64,000 bases of DNA from Prevotella melaninogenica. Lineage in GTDB: Bacteria; Bacteroidota; Bacteroidia; Bacteroidales; Bacteroidaceae. This document shows, one piece after another, positions 51,317 to 60,263 of the stretch. The stretch is from positions 820,147 through 884,146 of the forward strand of contig NZ_CP054011.1 in the NCBI RefSeq assembly GCF_013267595.1. Reading direction: 5' to 3'. A program made the translations under genes and the position numbers. The notes below the pieces were generated by a model. That model had not been told where the DNA came from. It saw only the letters and a program-made list of their open reading frames with translations, and ran no database searches. Position 1 is the first letter of the stretch. Every line of letters starts with the position of its first letter.

Positions 51317-52519
51317 ATGAGAAAAACTTTTGTTGTAGCATTGCTCGCTTTGTTTGCGATAGGCGCTAATGCCGCAGACAAGAAAGAGGGTGCAACCTCT
51401 AACAAGCCTGTTTTTACTGTAGTAAAGCAGATTCCAATTACAAGTATTAAGGACCAGAACCGTTCAGGCACATGCTGGGACTATTCAACTCTTAGCTACT
51501 TCGAGGCTGAGATTTTGAAGAAGACTGGTAAGACATACGACCTCTGTGAGAGTTTCGTTGCTAACAAGACATACATGGAGCGCGCTATTCAGGTTGTTCG
51601 CTTCCATGGTGATTGCCAGTTTGCTCAAGGTGGTTCTGCATACGATGTATTGCACACCCTTGAGACTTATGGTATTTGTCCAGAAAGTGCTATGCCATTC
51701 CCAGGCTCACTCTATGGCGATTCATTGAACAACTTCAATGAGTTCTTCTCTTTGTTAGAGCCATATGTAAATGGTATTGCACGCAACAAGGCAAACAAGA
51801 TTTCTGGTCAATGGAAGCAGGGCTTGCAGGGTATCCTCGATGCTTATCTTGGCAAGTGTCCAGAGACATTCACTTACGAAGGCAAGCAGTACACTCCAAA
51901 GAGCTTCGCTGCAAGCCTTGGTTTGAACTGGAGTGACTATGTAACTATTACTTCTTACACACATCACCCATTCTACTCACAGTTTGCTGTTGAGGTACAG
52001 GACAACTGGCGTTTCCCATTGTCTTATAACCTCCCAATGGATGAGATGATGCGTATCATTGATAACGCTGTCATGAATGGCTACACAGTAGCATGGGGTG
52101 GCGACGTTAGCGAGCCAGGTTTCACTCGTAAGGGTTTGGCTTACATGGTTGACGGTAAGAAGGTTGAAAGCATGAAGGGTAGTGATATGGCTCACTGGCT
52201 TGGTCTTTCTGCTGCAAAGAAGAAGGATATCATCGATTCACTCGGTGTAAACGTACCAGAGGTTGTTCCTACACAGCAGCAGCGTCAGGAGCGCTTTGAC
52301 AACTGGGAACTTACTGATGATCATGGTATGCTTATCTTCGGTATTGCTAAAGACCAGAATGGTAAGGAGTATTATATGGTAAAGAATTCATGGGGTGAGA
52401 CTGGTGACTACAAAGGTATCTGGTATATGACCAAGAACTTTATTGCAGCTAACACCATGGACTACATGGTAAACAAGAACGCTATTCCTAAGGACATCCG
52501 CAAGAAGATGGGTCTCTAA
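51317..52519 (+). CDS. Exported C1B-type cysteine aminopeptidase (bleomycin hydrolase-like)
   Basis: The 400-residue protein has a signal peptide (MRKTFVVALLALFAIGANAA) and a papain-like catalytic triad: Cys53 in NRSGTCWDYS, His in LTDDHGMLIFG and Asn in VKNSWGETG. Overall it follows the PepC/bleomycin hydrolase family (YDLCESFVANK, GGSAYDVL), which trims N-terminal residues. The family's C-terminal tail, which blocks all but the last residues of the active site, is altered here (IPKDIRKKMGL). Export is unusual relative to cytoplasmic PepC but common in Bacteroidetes. 90 bases after pepP. Confidence 0.9.
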   Translation: MRKTFVVALLALFAIGANAADKKEGATSNKPVFTVVKQIPITSIKDQNRSGTCWDYSTLSYFEAEILKKTGKTYDLCESFVANKTYMERAIQVVRFHGDCQFAQGGSAYDVLHTLETYGICPESAMPFPGSLYGDSLNNFNEFFSLLEPYVNGIARNKANKISGQWKQGLQGILDAYLGKCPETFTYEGKQYTPKSFAASLGLNWSDYVTITSYTHHPFYSQFAVEVQDNWRFPLSYNLPMDEMMRIIDNAVMNGYTVAWGGDVSEPGFTRKGLAYMVDGKKVESMKGSDMAHWLGLSAAKKKDIIDSLGVNVPEVVPTQQQRQERFDNWELTDDHGMLIFGIAKDQNGKEYYMVKNSWGETGDYKGIWYMTKNFIAANTMDYMVNKNAIPKDIRKKMGL

Positions 52520-52595
52520 AAGAATAAGACAAGTTGAATTGATAATAAAGAACAAGCCTTTCTGACATCATCATTTCAACAATCTATAAATCATA

Positions 52596-52632
52596 AACAA
52601 TCCCGCTCTAATGATTTGGAGCGGGATTGTTG
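52596..52632 (+). terminator. Terminator after the C1B peptidase gene
   Basis: AACAATCCCGCTC pairs with GAGCGGGATTGTT around TAATGATTTG, followed by GTTGTATT. Confidence 0.82.
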
Positions 52633-52765
52633 TTGTATTATCAATTGGGCTAATTAGGCTAATGGGGCTAATATCATAAAAAACAGAACCAAATAATACG
52701 CCACATAACATACTCATTTGCCATTTTTTTTGTACCTTTACGGACAGAAATAAAAACAATTTAAA

Positions 52766-54490
52766 ATGCAATTTAAATGGAACTACACTCCACCTGCAGA
52801 TACTCAGGTCAATGCGGCTAAAGACTTAGGGGAGAAATTGGGGATTAGTCCCATTCTCGCTTCGCTGCTCATTCGTCGTGGTATAACGACGGAGAGTGCG
52901 GCTAAACGGTTCTTCCGCCCACAATTAGCAGACCTCATCAATCCTTTCTTAATGAAGGATATGGATGCTGCTGTTGATCGACTCAATGATGCTATGGGTC
53001 ATAAGGAGCGCATTCTTGTCTACGGAGACTATGACGTAGACGGCTGTACGGCTGTAGCGTTGGTGTATAAATTCTTACGCCAGTTCTATTCAAATATCGA
53101 CTACTACATTCCCGATCGTTATGACGAAGGATATGGAGTTAGTAAGAAAGGAATAGACTTTGCTAAAGAGACAGGAGTAAAACTTATCATCATCCTCGAT
53201 TGTGGAATCAAAGCAATTGAAGAGATAACCTATGCTAAAGAGCAAGGAATAGACTTCATCATCTGTGACCATCATGTTCCTGACGAGGTAATGCCGCCCG
53301 CTGTGGCAATCCTTAACCCTAAACGACCAGACGACTCTTATCCTTTTAAAAACCTTTGCGGATGCGGTGTAGGCTTTAAGTTCATGCAGGCATTTGCAAA
53401 GAACAATAATATTCCGTTCTCTCGTCTCGTTCCCCTACTCGACTTCTGTGCTGTCAGCATTGCAGCAGATTTGGTTCCTGTGGTGGATGAGAACCGTATT
53501 CTTACCTTCCACGGACTAAAGCAGTTGAATCAAAATCCAAGCCTTGGACTGAAAGCTATTGTAGATATTTGCGGTCTGAATAGTCGTGAGTTGTCAATGA
53601 GCGATATTATCTTCAAGATTGGACCACGTATCAACGCCAGCGGACGTATGGAGAATGGTAAGAAGAGTGTTGACTTACTTGTTGAAAGAGAATACAGTTT
53701 AGCTCTCGATCAAGCAAAGCATATTGACGAATACAACGAACAGCGAAAGGATGTAGACCGTCAGATGACAGAAGAAGCTAACCAGATTGTGGCTCGCTTG
53801 GAAAGTCAGAAGCATCAGTCGAGCATTGTTCTCTATGATGAGCATTGGAAAAAAGGTGTCATAGGAATCGTAGCCTCTCGCCTGACAGAAATCTATTTCC
53901 GTCCGACAGTAGTCTTGACACGTGACGAGAACCTTGCAACAGGCTCTGCACGTAGCGTAGCGGGATTTGACGTATATGCAGCTATTAAGAGCTGTCGTGA
54001 CCTCTTATTAAACTTCGGTGGACACACTTATGCTGCTGGACTAACCATGAAGTGGGCAGATGTAAAGGAGTTTCGTAAACGATTCCAAGCATATGTGGAA
54101 GAGCATATTGAACCAGAACAACGTGAAGCGATCTTGGATATTGATGCTGTTATTGACTTTAAGGATATCACAAAGAAACTGCATACTGATTTGAAACGCT
54201 TCGCACCATTTGGTCCTGGAAACCCAAAGCCTCTCTTCTGTACGTTAGATGTCTACGATTTCGGAACCAGCAAGGTTGTTGGACGTGAGCAAGAGCATAT
54301 CAAGTTAGAACTGGTCGATTCTAAATCCAATAACGTAATGAATGGTATAGCCTTTGGACAGAGTGCCTCTGCCCGCTATATCAAGTCGAAACGCTCGTTT
54401 GACATAGCATACACCATTGAGGATAATGTCTTTAAGCGTGGAGCAGTACAATTACAGATAGAGGATATTAGACCAACTGAGGAGTCTTGA
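52766..54490 (+). CDS. recJ: Single-stranded-DNA exonuclease RecJ
   Basis: The 574-residue protein has the DHH phosphoesterase motifs: VYGDYDVDGCTA (motif I), ILDCGIK (II), ICDHHVPDE (III, DHH) and NPKRPDDSYPF, GCGVGFKF (IV), followed by the DHHA1 domain (ATGSARSVAGFDVYAAI, LLNFGGHTYAAGL) and an OB fold. It degrades single-stranded DNA 5' to 3' in recombination and mismatch repair. Length is normal. It is followed by recQ, its usual functional partner, after a 182-base gap that is mostly a 14-bp tandem repeat. Confidence 0.96.
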   Translation: MQFKWNYTPPADTQVNAAKDLGEKLGISPILASLLIRRGITTESAAKRFFRPQLADLINPFLMKDMDAAVDRLNDAMGHKERILVYGDYDVDGCTAVALVYKFLRQFYSNIDYYIPDRYDEGYGVSKKGIDFAKETGVKLIIILDCGIKAIEEITYAKEQGIDFIICDHHVPDEVMPPAVAILNPKRPDDSYPFKNLCGCGVGFKFMQAFAKNNNIPFSRLVPLLDFCAVSIAADLVPVVDENRILTFHGLKQLNQNPSLGLKAIVDICGLNSRELSMSDIIFKIGPRINASGRMENGKKSVDLLVEREYSLALDQAKHIDEYNEQRKDVDRQMTEEANQIVARLESQKHQSSIVLYDEHWKKGVIGIVASRLTEIYFRPTVVLTRDENLATGSARSVAGFDVYAAIKSCRDLLLNFGGHTYAAGLTMKWADVKEFRKRFQAYVEEHIEPEQREAILDIDAVIDFKDITKKLHTDLKRFAPFGPGNPKPLFCTLDVYDFGTSKVVGREQEHIKLELVDSKSNNVMNGIAFGQSASARYIKSKRSFDIAYTIEDNVFKRGAVQLQIEDIRPTEES

Positions 54491-54551
54491 CGGTTGATTG
54501 AATTTTATTAGTAGTACTCGAACGAATAGGCTTCCTTCAAGTCCTAAAGTT

Positions 54552-54668
54552 CAAAGTTCAAACCTCAAAGTTCAAACCTCAAAGTTCAAACCTCAAAGTT
54601 CAAACCTCAAAGTTCAAACCTCAAAGTTCAAACCTCAAAGTTCAAACCTCAAAGTTCAAACCTCAAAG
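54552..54668. repeat. 14-bp tandem repeat before recQ (about 8 copies)
   Basis: The unit AAAGTTCAAACCTC is repeated without change about eight times and stops 4 bases before the recQ start codon. A partial shorter variant (AAAGTTC) lies at the left edge. Since 14 is not a multiple of 3 the array does not encode a repeat protein. It is likely unstable by slippage and lies where the recQ leader should be. Confidence 0.92.
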
Positions 54669-54672
54669 TCTA

Positions 54673-56565
54673 ATGTCCTACCTTGACATTCTTCATCAAT
54701 ATTGGGGCTATCCTGACTTTCGCGGTATACAGAAAGATATTATCGAAAGTATCGGTTCAGGAAAGGATACCTTAGGACTAATGCCAACAGGAGGAGGAAA
54801 GTCTCTCACCTTCCAAGTGCCAGCATTAGCCCAAGAGGGAGTATGCTTAGTCATTACTCCTCTTATTGCATTAATGAAGGATCAGGTTGACCATCTTCGT
54901 CATCAAGGGATCACGGCTGCTGCGATTTATTCAGGTATGCGCCATGATGACATCATTACTACTTTAGAGAACTGTACCTTTGGAGGGATAAAACTACTTT
55001 ATATTTCTCCTGAGCGTATAGGTTCTGATATCTTTCAGGCTAAATTAAGACATATAAAAGTGAGTTTCATCACTGTTGATGAAGCCCACTGTATCAGCCA
55101 ATGGGGATACGACTTTCGACCTTCTTACCTGCAGATTGCAGACATTCGAAAGTTAGTTCCCAATGCACCTATCCTCGCTTTAACAGCAACTGCCACACCA
55201 GAAGTTGTTGATGATATCCAAGACCGTTTAGGTTTTAAAGAGAAGAATGTCTTCCGAATGAGCTTTGAGCGTAAGAACTTAGCTTATGTCGTACGCCAGA
55301 CTGAGGACAAAGAGGCAGAGATGGTACATATCCTGCAATCTATACCCAAGACAGCTATCGTCTATTGCCATAGCAGAAAACGCACGAAGGAGATTGCACA
55401 AATGCTCACAGAACAGGGGATTTCAGCTACATGGTATCATGCAGGCTTAGAACCTGGTGTCAAAGACCAACGCCAAAATGACTGGCAGAATGACAAGATA
55501 CGTGTTATGGTTGCTACAAATGCTTTTGGTATGGGTATCGACAAACCTAATGTACGTGTGGTTATTCATATCGATAGTCCAAGTTCCTTGGAGGCTTACT
55601 TCCAAGAGGCGGGACGTGCGGGACGTGATGGCAATAAGGCATATGCTGTACTCCTTTATAATGGGCACGACAACCGTACGTTGCAAAAACGCATTGAAGA
55701 TACCTTCCCTCCTAAAGACTATATCCAGACAGTATACGAACACTTAGCCTACTTCTATCAGATAGGTGTTGGAAGTGGCTATGGATGTATCTTCGAGTTT
55801 CCTATTGACAAGTTCTGCAACACCTTTAAACATTTTCCAATACGTGTAAATGCTGCGCTAACAATTCTTCAACGAGCTGGCTATATTGATTATGAGCAGA
55901 ATCCAGACACTAAGGCACGTGTTCGTTTCCTGTTGAATAGAGATGACCTCTACCGACTGGACTCACTTACTGACAAGGAGAATGATGTCGTCACTGCCCT
56001 ACTCCGTAACTATGGCGGTTTATTTTCTGACAGTGGATATATTGATGAAAGCTATATTGCACAAGAAGCTGGACTCGACAGAAACCAAACCTATATGGTA
56101 TTGGTTAATCTAAGCAAGAAGCGTATTATCAACTTCATTCTACGTAAGAACACACCACTAATCAGCTACACACAAGACCGTGTTGATGGTGTTGACGTTA
56201 TCCTTAACAAGAGTGTGTATGAGGACAGAAAGGAGCAATTCATAAAGCGTATCAATTCTGTTATTAATTATGCACAGAATGAACGAGTATGTCGCAGCAG
56301 ACAACTACTATCTTACTTCGGGGAAACGAAGTCAAAAGACTGTGAGCAATGTGATGTCTGCCTTTCACATACCAAAGAGGATGATACGGACGAGAAAGAG
56401 CTTATCAGAGAACAGCTACTAACTTTCTTAGCAGATGGCCAAAAACACCCTATAACAGAGATTCGACAATTAAATGACGACTGGGATCTTGTACAACAAG
56501 TAATGCGAGAAATGGTTTTGGAAGAGGAAATCCTTATGGATGGAAGTTTCTTACTTCTACCCTAA
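54673..56565 (+). CDS. recQ: ATP-dependent DNA helicase RecQ
   Basis: The 630-residue protein starts with the RecQ motif 0 region (YWGYPDFRGIQKDII), Walker A in PTGGGKSLTF (residues 38-47), the DEAH box in VDEAHCISQWGYDFRPSY, and motif VI in QEAGRAGRDG. A zinc-binding segment (CRSRQLLSYFGE ... CEQCDVC) and winged helix follow. The last 60 residues are not a clear HRDC domain. It unwinds DNA 3' to 5' and works with RecJ. A second, longer RecQ is common in the phylum. Start is supported by the conserved N-terminus. Confidence 0.95.
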   Translation: MSYLDILHQYWGYPDFRGIQKDIIESIGSGKDTLGLMPTGGGKSLTFQVPALAQEGVCLVITPLIALMKDQVDHLRHQGITAAAIYSGMRHDDIITTLENCTFGGIKLLYISPERIGSDIFQAKLRHIKVSFITVDEAHCISQWGYDFRPSYLQIADIRKLVPNAPILALTATATPEVVDDIQDRLGFKEKNVFRMSFERKNLAYVVRQTEDKEAEMVHILQSIPKTAIVYCHSRKRTKEIAQMLTEQGISATWYHAGLEPGVKDQRQNDWQNDKIRVMVATNAFGMGIDKPNVRVVIHIDSPSSLEAYFQEAGRAGRDGNKAYAVLLYNGHDNRTLQKRIEDTFPPKDYIQTVYEHLAYFYQIGVGSGYGCIFEFPIDKFCNTFKHFPIRVNAALTILQRAGYIDYEQNPDTKARVRFLLNRDDLYRLDSLTDKENDVVTALLRNYGGLFSDSGYIDESYIAQEAGLDRNQTYMVLVNLSKKRIINFILRKNTPLISYTQDRVDGVDVILNKSVYEDRKEQFIKRINSVINYAQNERVCRSRQLLSYFGETKSKDCEQCDVCLSHTKEDDTDEKELIREQLLTFLADGQKHPITEIRQLNDDWDLVQQVMREMVLEEEILMDGSFLLLP

Positions 56566-56697
56566 ACTAATTTTATTCTTTCAAAGACAGATATCATGAT
56601 TATTAAAATATTCATCAACTCATTAAAGTTTGAACTGATCAAGCTTATAACAAGAACAGAAACACTACACTTCTAACAAGTTTATTTTAAATTACGT

Positions 56698-56780
56698 TTG
56701 CTGTCATTTTAACATATAGAGATAACTCATTATAAAACAAGTAATTATACATCTATAATAAGTGACACGAGTGACAGCAA
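56698..56780 (-). repeat. Dispersed repeat family B, with a family D remnant beside it
   Basis: TTGCTGTCATTTTAACAT on the left and CGAGTGACAGCAA on the right. From 56795 to about 56866 follows a sequence matching family D ends (ATTAGATTACAACACGTATA, GTTTCCTAACGACCAAT); the latter contains the stop codon of the thioesterase gene. Confidence 0.6.
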
Positions 56781-56859
56781 CTCTTAAAGCCAAATTTTAT
56801 TAGATTACAACACGTATAATTCTGTACTGTAGGTATTGTTTCCTAACGACCAATACGAG

Positions 56860-57624
56860 TTAAACAAATTGTACCCTACAACGACACACTTCCGTCTCTT
56901 CTCTTTCCACATTACTCTTTGTTATTCTTACATTGAAGTCGGTCTCCGTTTCTCGCTGCTCCCGATAGAAGTGAAGTTTATCACCTTGATGTGATTCAGC
57001 AACATAAGCTATCTCAAAACGTTTGATACGATGTTGCTTATACCAAGCCACGTCCCACAAGTCTAACATATGCTCGATATATTTGACTGAGTTAATATGT
57101 CCATTGATATCAACATCATTATAATAAGTGTCTATTGAACGAACAGGAGTGGCATCAGCAGACATCTTCACACGTGATGACTTCTCTATTGGACAAGAAT
57201 ATTCTGTTTCTATATACTCGGTTATCAAACCACCGCGAACAGCAAGAATGTCTGCAGGCTGACGTGTGTCAAGGTCTATCATTGCCCAGACACTCTTACC
57301 ATAGCCATAAACATGCCCTGTCTCACCAATAACCTTAAAGTTACGGCTTGTAAAGGATTTCAAAGCACTATCGACCCAAGTCTCTACAAAGAACTTATCA
57401 TATGCCTTCGGCATTTCTTCCATCTCAATAGCCAAGCGGCTCAACACCCATGTCTTATTAACTGTATTGAGATAGTTCATACCATAACCGCGGTCGTTGC
57501 TATGAAAATCGGCTGCATTCAACATATGATTGCCTAAATGCCCCATAAATAAATGGTTAGAGAAGTCGCAATGAAACGGCTCCGCCAAAAACTCATATCT
57601 ACCTATCTTTGATAACTTTTCCAT
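56860..57624 (-). CDS. Acyl-ACP thioesterase
   Basis: The 254-residue protein is a double hotdog fold. The first domain has FHCDFSNHLFMGHLGNHML and DRGYGMNYLN; the second has NDVDINGHINSVKYIEHML, with the D-x-N-x-H-x-N motif that marks the FatA/FatB active site. It releases free fatty acids from acyl carrier protein in the cytoplasm. It is a single gene. Its stop codon lies within the remnant of a repeat element (see 56698), so the last residues may have been changed by that insertion. Confidence 0.92.
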   Translation of the reverse strand: MEKLSKIGRYEFLAEPFHCDFSNHLFMGHLGNHMLNAADFHSNDRGYGMNYLNTVNKTWVLSRLAIEMEEMPKAYDKFFVETWVDSALKSFTSRNFKVIGETGHVYGYGKSVWAMIDLDTRQPADILAVRGGLITEYIETEYSCPIEKSSRVKMSADATPVRSIDTYYNDVDINGHINSVKYIEHMLDLWDVAWYKQHRIKRFEIAYVAESHQGDKLHFYREQRETETDFNVRITKSNVEREETEVCRCRVQFV

Positions 57625-57788
57625 ATAACTCTTTTTACACTAACAAGTTATTACAAGCAGTTATACCACTTTGCTTATTTTATATAACGGAGAATCAGTA
57701 AGATTATTCTATTATTTGCAAGGAAAACTCAAATGTCATCCTTATTAATAAACCTTATTAAGAAAAACTACACATAGAAAGAAAACAA

Positions 57789-57819
57789 AAGAGGATGCAC
57801 CTAAAAGATGCATCCCCAA
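57789..57819 (-). terminator. Terminator after the OmpA-like gene
   Basis: GGATGCA pairs with TGCATCC around CCTAAAAGA; on the minus strand it continues CTCTTTTGTTTTC. Confidence 0.75.
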
Positions 57820-57864
57820 TATTTATTGTTCGAAGGATAACCCTTCTTAACCTATTCGGTTAGA

Positions 57865-59013
57865 TTACTTTACGTAAACAACTGCAAGACGGTTAGAAGT
57901 TACACCCTGTACACCCTTACCAGTTGCCTCGTCAACGATAACACCACGACCCTTGAGGTAGTTAGCAACTACGTCAGCACGAGCCTGTGAGAGACGATCG
58001 TTAAGTTCCTTAGAACCCTCTGGAGAAGCTGTACCAACAACCTGAACGTGAACACCCTCCTTAACGTTGTTAAGAGCAGCCTTAGCGTCGTTTGTAAGAG
58101 CAGACTTACCCTGAGCGAATGTTACGAATACGAGGTCAGATACGGTGAACTCCTTAACCTTAACAGAAGGAACTTCCTTAACTACCTCCTTAGTGATAAC
58201 CTCTGGCTTACGGTTGCGGAGCTCGTTGATCTGAGCGTTCAAAGCATCGATCTCAGCCTGGTCACGTGGAGTAACGATTGTGAAGTTGTGTGTACCGTTA
58301 GAGTTAGCAAACTTGTAAATGAAACCAGCGTTCAACTGAACAAATGAGTTGTTGATGTTGTAAGCTGGCTGACCTGCCTGTGAAGCTGCCTTGTAACCAT
58401 ACTCCTGATGATCAGCTAAAGCTACTGGAGCCAAAGCATTACCAGTTGCAACAAGTTCCTTGCTCTTTGACTGACCCAAGAATGCGAAGTTAATAGAAGG
58501 CTCTACATAGAACTGGAACTGCTTTGCTGAACCAAAGTTGAAAGCAAAGTCAAGAGCAGCCTTAGAAGTCATACGATTACGCTGATTCTCAGTAGCAGCC
58601 TTAACAAGCTTGTTGTTTGTAAATACGTGCATCCAACCAAGACCATAGAGTGCGCTAACCTCGAATGTACGTGGCTCACCCTTGTAACCACCGAACCAGT
58701 TGCTAAGGTTTACAGTACCGAGCAAGCTTGCGTTAGTAGCGCGAACTACTGTACCTGTAGAACCCCAAGGCTTGTTTGAGAAGTATGCGTTACCCTCTAC
58801 AGCAAGACCGAATACTGGAGTGAAGTAACGACCGATACGGATACCAGCGTTTGGATCGAGGTCGCTCAACCACTTATGACCAGTTGTCTTTGTTGCAACA
58901 CCACCGTTAATACCAACGTAGATGTTATCAAATGTCTTGCTCTCTGCTACTGTCTGAGCAGAAACAGATGCTGCCATAGAAGCAGCAGCCAACATTAAAA
59001 CTAACTTTTTCAT
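57865..59013 (-). CDS. Major outer-membrane porin, OmpA family
   Basis: The 382-residue protein has a signal peptide (MKKLVLMLAAASMAASVSAQ), an eight-stranded barrel domain up to about residue 245, a short coiled linker (IDALNAQINELRNRKPEVI) and a C-terminal OmpA-like domain that binds peptidoglycan (VTFAQGKSALTNDAKAAL, GTASPEGSKELNDRLSQARA). Such proteins are the most abundant outer-membrane proteins in Prevotella and Porphyromonas. Codon choice is notably uniform (GTT, GCA, CGT), as in highly expressed genes. A TTTG-bearing -7-like sequence is at about 59073-59080. Confidence 0.93.
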   Translation of the reverse strand: MKKLVLMLAAASMAASVSAQTVAESKTFDNIYVGINGGVATKTTGHKWLSDLDPNAGIRIGRYFTPVFGLAVEGNAYFSNKPWGSTGTVVRATNASLLGTVNLSNWFGGYKGEPRTFEVSALYGLGWMHVFTNNKLVKAATENQRNRMTSKAALDFAFNFGSAKQFQFYVEPSINFAFLGQSKSKELVATGNALAPVALADHQEYGYKAASQAGQPAYNINNSFVQLNAGFIYKFANSNGTHNFTIVTPRDQAEIDALNAQINELRNRKPEVITKEVVKEVPSVKVKEFTVSDLVFVTFAQGKSALTNDAKAALNNVKEGVHVQVVGTASPEGSKELNDRLSQARADVVANYLKGRGVIVDEATGKGVQGVTSNRLAVVYVK

Positions 59014-59477
59014 TGTTTTCTCTGAATTAATTAATATTTGTAAAATCTATAATGTCAATGTTTTAAACTCGGTGCAAAGTAATAAAAAAATAATGAAACA
59101 ACCAAATTTTTTAGAGGAAAAATCTGCACAGCACCCTATATTATGAGCAAAAGCAACCACAAAGAAGGAAATAAAGAACAATGTTTATATTTTTTTCGAC
59201 TTAATAACACAATAATATATAAGGAAATAAAGCAAAACTGAGCCTTGTAGGGACTTTCTTCTGCGCTATTTATAGAGTTATTGTTGCCCTATAAAGATTA
59301 AATTGCATATCCTTTCTCATTAAGGAACAGCTTTGAAATAGATAACATTTGGTTACCTTTTATAAAAGTAAGAAAACATATCATATAAATTAGCTTGTTT
59401 GTTACGACCGAACACCTCTTTTTAATAAAAAGCAAATGAGCCTGCCCTCTATCTTATATAGCAAGCAACTTAATGCT

Positions 59478-59543
59478 CAGCACAATTCGTGTTTACCATC
59501 AGCACGACATGTGCGAAGCAATAACACCACACGTGCGAAGCAA
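59478..59543 (-). repeat. 22-bp tandem array, GTGCTAA family (3 units)
   Basis: Units of exactly 22 bases start at 59478, 59500 and 59522; GTGCGAAGCAA recurs at 59511 and 59533. On the opposite strand the units read GTGTTATTGC or GTGCTGATGG and align with the arrays at 4061 and 31239. The rest of the 677-base gap between ompA and vorC holds the terminator at 59581 and nothing else recognised. Confidence 0.7.
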
Positions 59544-59580
59544 TAATACGTTGAAATGCCATTACCTATAAGCAAAGAAA

Positions 59581-59616
59581 AAAGGGACCCGTAGCATCAC
59601 TGCTTAGGTCCCTTTA
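59581..59616 (-). terminator. Terminator after the 2-oxoacid oxidoreductase operon
   Basis: AAAGGGACC pairs with GGTCCCTTT with a loop that has its own pairing (AGCATCACTGCT). It is 76 bases past the last stop codon; on the minus strand it is followed by TTTCTTTGC. Confidence 0.7.
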
Positions 59617-59691
59617 ACAAATTAGAGAGTTATAAAAAATCAGGTTCACTTTCATCATTACCACAGAGGATTCTGCGGTAATGCGATTCGA

Positions 59692-60234
59692 TTACTGCTG
59701 AGCAATAATCTTCATACCCTCCTCCACTGCTTCCATATTCAGTGGAATGAGTTTATGATGGCGTTCTGGCAGGCTCTTGAAGAGCGCCTTCTTGAGTCCA
59801 TCAGTGCTGACTACAGGACAAACCTTAAGCAGACCACCTAAGACAATCATATTAAACACCTTTGCATTCTTCATCTCAGCAGCCTTATCCATTGCATTGA
59901 TGCGATAGACTGTGATGTCCTTACGAGTAGGTGGATTGAAGACTCCATAACCATCATAGATAAGTAAACCGCCTGGCTTAACTTTTGGTTCGAACTTATC
60001 CAATGAAGGCTGGTTCAAAACAATCGCTACATCATACTTGCTGAGAATAGGAGAAGAGATACGGTCATCGCTTATAATAACAGTAACATTGGCTGTACCA
60101 CCACGCTGTTCTGGACCATAAGCTGGCATCCATGTTATCTCCTTATCTTCCATTAGTCCCGAATAAGCCAGAATCTTACCCATAGAGAGTACGCCCTGAC
60201 CACCGAAGCCACTAATTATTATCTCTTTTTTCAT
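59692..60234 (-). CDS. vorC: 2-oxoacid:ferredoxin oxidoreductase, gamma subunit
   Basis: The 180-residue protein is the gamma domain of the POR/KGOR family (IISGFGGQGVLSMGKILAYS, MPAYGPEQRGGTANVTVI). With the alpha and beta subunits encoded just upstream and the ferredoxin subunit further up it forms the oxidoreductase. It follows the beta gene by 29 bases. Members of this group act on 2-oxoisovalerate (VOR) or 2-oxoglutarate (KOR); sequence alone does not decide. Confidence 0.9.
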   Translation of the reverse strand: MKKEIIISGFGGQGVLSMGKILAYSGLMEDKEITWMPAYGPEQRGGTANVTVIISDDRISSPILSKYDVAIVLNQPSLDKFEPKVKPGGLLIYDGYGVFNPPTRKDITVYRINAMDKAAEMKNAKVFNMIVLGGLLKVCPVVSTDGLKKALFKSLPERHHKLIPLNMEAVEEGMKIIAQQ

Positions 60235-60263
60235 ATTACACCTTAATTTATATGGGAGACGAC

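Noticed and set aside
54498..54686. 62-residue open frame over the 14-bp repeats
   Set aside because: It is a by-product of the tandem repeat and overlaps the recQ start; the repetitive peptide has no support.
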